NCBI RefSeq assembly: GCF_001570545.1
Contig: NZ_BBXD01000016.1
Location: 186,001 to 250,000 of the forward strand
Source of the DNA: Herbidospora mongoliensis
Lineage (GTDB): Bacteria > Actinomycetota > Actinomycetes > Streptosporangiales > Streptosporangiaceae
Length of the DNA stretch: 64,000 bases
Reading direction: 5' to 3'
This document shows positions 62,307 through 64,000 of the stretch, piece by piece. A program made the translations under genes and the position numbers. Below the pieces are notes generated by a model. That model worked only from the letters and a program-made list of their open reading frames with translations, made no database searches and was not told the origin of the DNA. How positions within the stretch are numbered: position 1 is the stretch's first letter; each line of letters begins with the position of its first letter.

Positions 62307-62972
62307 TCAGCTCGCTCGGCGCCCCGCTGTGGGCGCCGACGCGGGATGCGCCGCCGGAGTTCCGCTTCCCTCGGTCGCCCTCTGCGGGGGGACGACCGGT
62401 GTCGGGCGGACCAGCCCGAGCGCGACCACCTCGTTGGCGAGGCGGGTGCGCCGGTTGGTGCCCTCGGGAATGCGGAACTTCTGGTAGAGCCGCAGCAGGT
62501 GCTGCTTCACCGCGGCCTCCGTGACGACCAGGTCGTCGGCTATCTCGCGTGCGGTCGCGGGCGCCACGAACGCCTCGTCCGAGAGCGCCGGTCGACACAG
62601 CGAGGTAAGGACGTCGACCTCGCGCCGGGTGAGCTCGGGTGCGGCGGCTCGCCGCAACTCGACCTCTGGCGCCAGGTCTTCGCGCGGTATGCCGCCCACC
62701 CGCGCGCGGGCGGCGCCGAACGAGACGACGTCGCCATCGTCAAGGACCCTCCGGGCGATCGGCCTGCCGTTCACCCGTGTGCCGTTGCGGGACAAGCCCA
62801 GGTCAACGACATACAGGTAAGGTCCCCGTCTGACGAACTCGGCGTGTAAACGCGACACGCTCGGGTCTGTCAGCCGGATGTCGGCACCTCGGCCCCGGCC
62901 GATCGTGGTGATCTCGGGGCGCAAGGGCACCACTTCGCCGGTGTCCTCGATCCGTATGAACGGCCCCTCCAC
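62307..62972 (-). CDS. FHA-domain protein with C-terminal HTH
   Basis: 221 residues, GTG with GGAGGA seven bases upstream. The FHA phosphothreonine-binding domain (about 1-95) shows ITTIGRGRGADIRLTDPSVS, then RLHAEF and LSRNGTRVNGRPI, with the conserved Arg, Ser, His and Asn. Residues 112-190 form a winged or LuxR-like HTH (PELTRREVDVLTSLCRPALS, TAREIADDLVVTEAAVKQHL). It probably reads Ser/Thr kinase phosphorylation and controls transcription. It is divergent from citrate synthase across 229 bases. A Pro/Ala tail ends it. Confidence 0.85.
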   Translation of the reverse strand: MEGPFIRIEDTGEVVPLRPEITTIGRGRGADIRLTDPSVSRLHAEFVRRGPYLYVVDLGLSRNGTRVNGRPIARRVLDDGDVVSFGAARARVGGIPREDLAPEVELRRAAAPELTRREVDVLTSLCRPALSDEAFVAPATAREIADDLVVTEAAVKQHLLRLYQKFRIPEGTNRRTRLANEVVALGLVRPTPVVPPQRATEGSGTPAAHPASAPTAGRRAS

Positions 62973-63201
62973 GGCAGTTCCTCCCCAGGTAGCCCGCCGT
63001 TACTTTCACATCAGCTGCGGCTTACCCAAACGTGGGGATCGGGAATCGCCTTTGCCTTGACCAGAATCGGCGCTGAATTGGTCTGGACCTCAAAGCGAGA
63101 TGCGGCCGGCCGTAGCTCGCGCTGGGAACCTGTTCCGAAGGAAGAGGTGCTTTACCAGCTCACGGGTAGACTTTCGCAGTAGATAAGCGGAGGAAACACT
63201 C
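62973..63201. promoter_or_regulatory. Divergent promoter region of FHA regulator and citrate synthase genes
   Basis: 229 bases without a gene. The right end carries the citrate synthase ribosome site GGAGG (63189-63193). Possible -35 sequence TTGACC occurs near 63056, but no partner -10 is convincing. No clear inverted repeat was found. Confidence 0.4.
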
Positions 63202-64000
63202 ATGGCAGACAAGCCCACCAAAGGCCTCGCCGATGTCGTCGCCGCGTCAACAGCGCTCAGCGACATCGACGGCAAGGCCGGTCTGTTGTTCTACCGCGGA
63301 TACGACATCCACGACCTGGCCGGCCGCACCACCTTCGAGGAAACCGCTCACCTTCTCCAGCACGGCACCCTCCCGAACCGCGACCAGCTCGCCGAATACG
63401 GCGCGGAACTCGTGCGGGGGCGCGCGCTCGGCAGTCTCGTCGAGCAGAACATCGTGGAGATCGCCGAGAAGCAGGAGCCCATGGAGGCCCTGCGCACGTT
63501 GCTCTCCCTGACCAGCGCGGAGGATCCCGACAAGGACTCCAACGCCGCCGACGCCAACCTGCGCAAGGCGGCCCGGCTGACGGCCCTCCAGCCGGTCCTG
63601 GTGGCCCGCTTCCACGCGGCCCGCCGGAGCGCGGAGATCCCCGAGCCCGATCCCGACCGGTCGATCGCGGCCAACTTCCTGCTCCAGATCACCGGCAAGG
63701 AGCCGACGCCCAGGGAAGTCGAGATCTTCGACGAGTGCCTGGTGCTGCACGCCGACCACACGATGAACGCCTCGACGTTCGCCGCCCGGGTCTGCGCGGC
63801 CACCTTGTCGGACATGCACTCGGCCGTGGTCGCCGCCATCGGCACCCTCAAGGGGCCGCTGCACGGCGGGGCCAATGAGCAGGTCATGCGGACGCTGGAG
63901 ACGATCGACGCCGGCGGCGTCGCCGAGGCCGTCCGCGGCAAGCTGGCCGGCGGCGAGAAGATCATGGGGTTCGGTCACCGGGTCTACAAGACCGAAGATC
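63202..64000 (+). CDS. Citrate synthase family protein (3' end beyond the window)
   Basis: The open frame runs from the ATG at 63202 (GGAGG eight bases upstream) to the window edge; 266 residues are visible of an expected 370-430. N-terminus KGLADVVAASTALSDIDGKA with LLFYRGYDIHDLAGR is typical of the short (type I) citrate/2-methylcitrate synthases. Catalytic His residues are in LKGPLHGGANEQVMRTLE and MGFGHRVYKTED; the last catalytic Asp lies outside. It condenses acetyl-CoA with oxaloacetate if a true citrate synthase. Citrate versus methylcitrate cannot be decided here. Confidence 0.9.
   Translation, partial: MADKPTKGLADVVAASTALSDIDGKAGLLFYRGYDIHDLAGRTTFEETAHLLQHGTLPNRDQLAEYGAELVRGRALGSLVEQNIVEIAEKQEPMEALRTLLSLTSAEDPDKDSNAADANLRKAARLTALQPVLVARFHAARRSAEIPEPDPDRSIAANFLLQITGKEPTPREVEIFDECLVLHADHTMNASTFAARVCAATLSDMHSAVVAAIGTLKGPLHGGANEQVMRTLETIDAGGVAEAVRGKLAGGEKIMGFGHRVYKTED

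Overview
The window is 64 kb of high-GC DNA with long, tightly packed ORFs, frequent GTG and TTG starts and four-base stop/start overlaps, typical of a filamentous actinomycete. A Streptosporangiales-type organism fits the gene content (my inference; no 16S gene is present to confirm it). No rRNA, tRNA, CRISPR array or prophage was seen. The only mobile element recognised is a TnpB-only (IS1341-like) insertion at about 16.4-17.7 kb.

Layout. 0-19.3 kb is mostly core metabolism: guaB and guaB3, an amino-sugar pair (SIS isomerase and nagA), a DHFR-like reductase, a WGR/beta-propeller protein, a divergent TetR/hydrolase pair with twin operators, glpD, a membrane Ser/Thr kinase with a surface beta-propeller lipoprotein, gabD2, the broken TnpB element and guaA. 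19.4-38.3 kb is a cell-surface carbohydrate region: membrane acyltransferase, secreted polysaccharide deacetylase, DprE1/DprE2, a GT2, a polysialyltransferase-like protein, two large GT2-glycerophosphotransferase fusions, a Stealth phosphotransferase, a CDP-alcohol phosphatidyltransferase, two sister sulfotransferases, a GT4 and an SRPBCC protein. A degenerate HigB toxin with an intact antitoxin sits inside it.

38.4-49.4 kb is about envelope sensing and remodelling: a PspC/LiaF-like membrane protein divergent from a PspC-fused histidine kinase and its LuxR-type regulator, a GCS2-family ligase, a zinc metallopeptidase lipoprotein, a CPBP protease, a PIG-L deacetylase, three tandem secreted M23 peptidases sharing a C-terminal module, and a divergent membrane-anchored HTH protein. 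49.5-64 kb returns to core functions: the PcrA/UvrD helicase, an amidohydrolase, a secreted protein, a B12-binding mutase small subunit, sucCD, a polytopic membrane protein, purN-purH-folD, an FHA-HTH regulator and the start of a citrate synthase cut by the window end.

How it fits together. guaB and guaA make GMP, and purN, folD (one-carbon units) and purH supply the IMP upstream; sucCD and citrate synthase belong to the TCA cycle. The 21-38 kb genes most plausibly build and decorate a phosphodiester-containing, possibly sulfated, surface glycopolymer. The kinase/lipoprotein, PspC and M23 modules look like envelope surveillance and repair. The surface-polymer locus is the best candidate here for an uncharacterised system.
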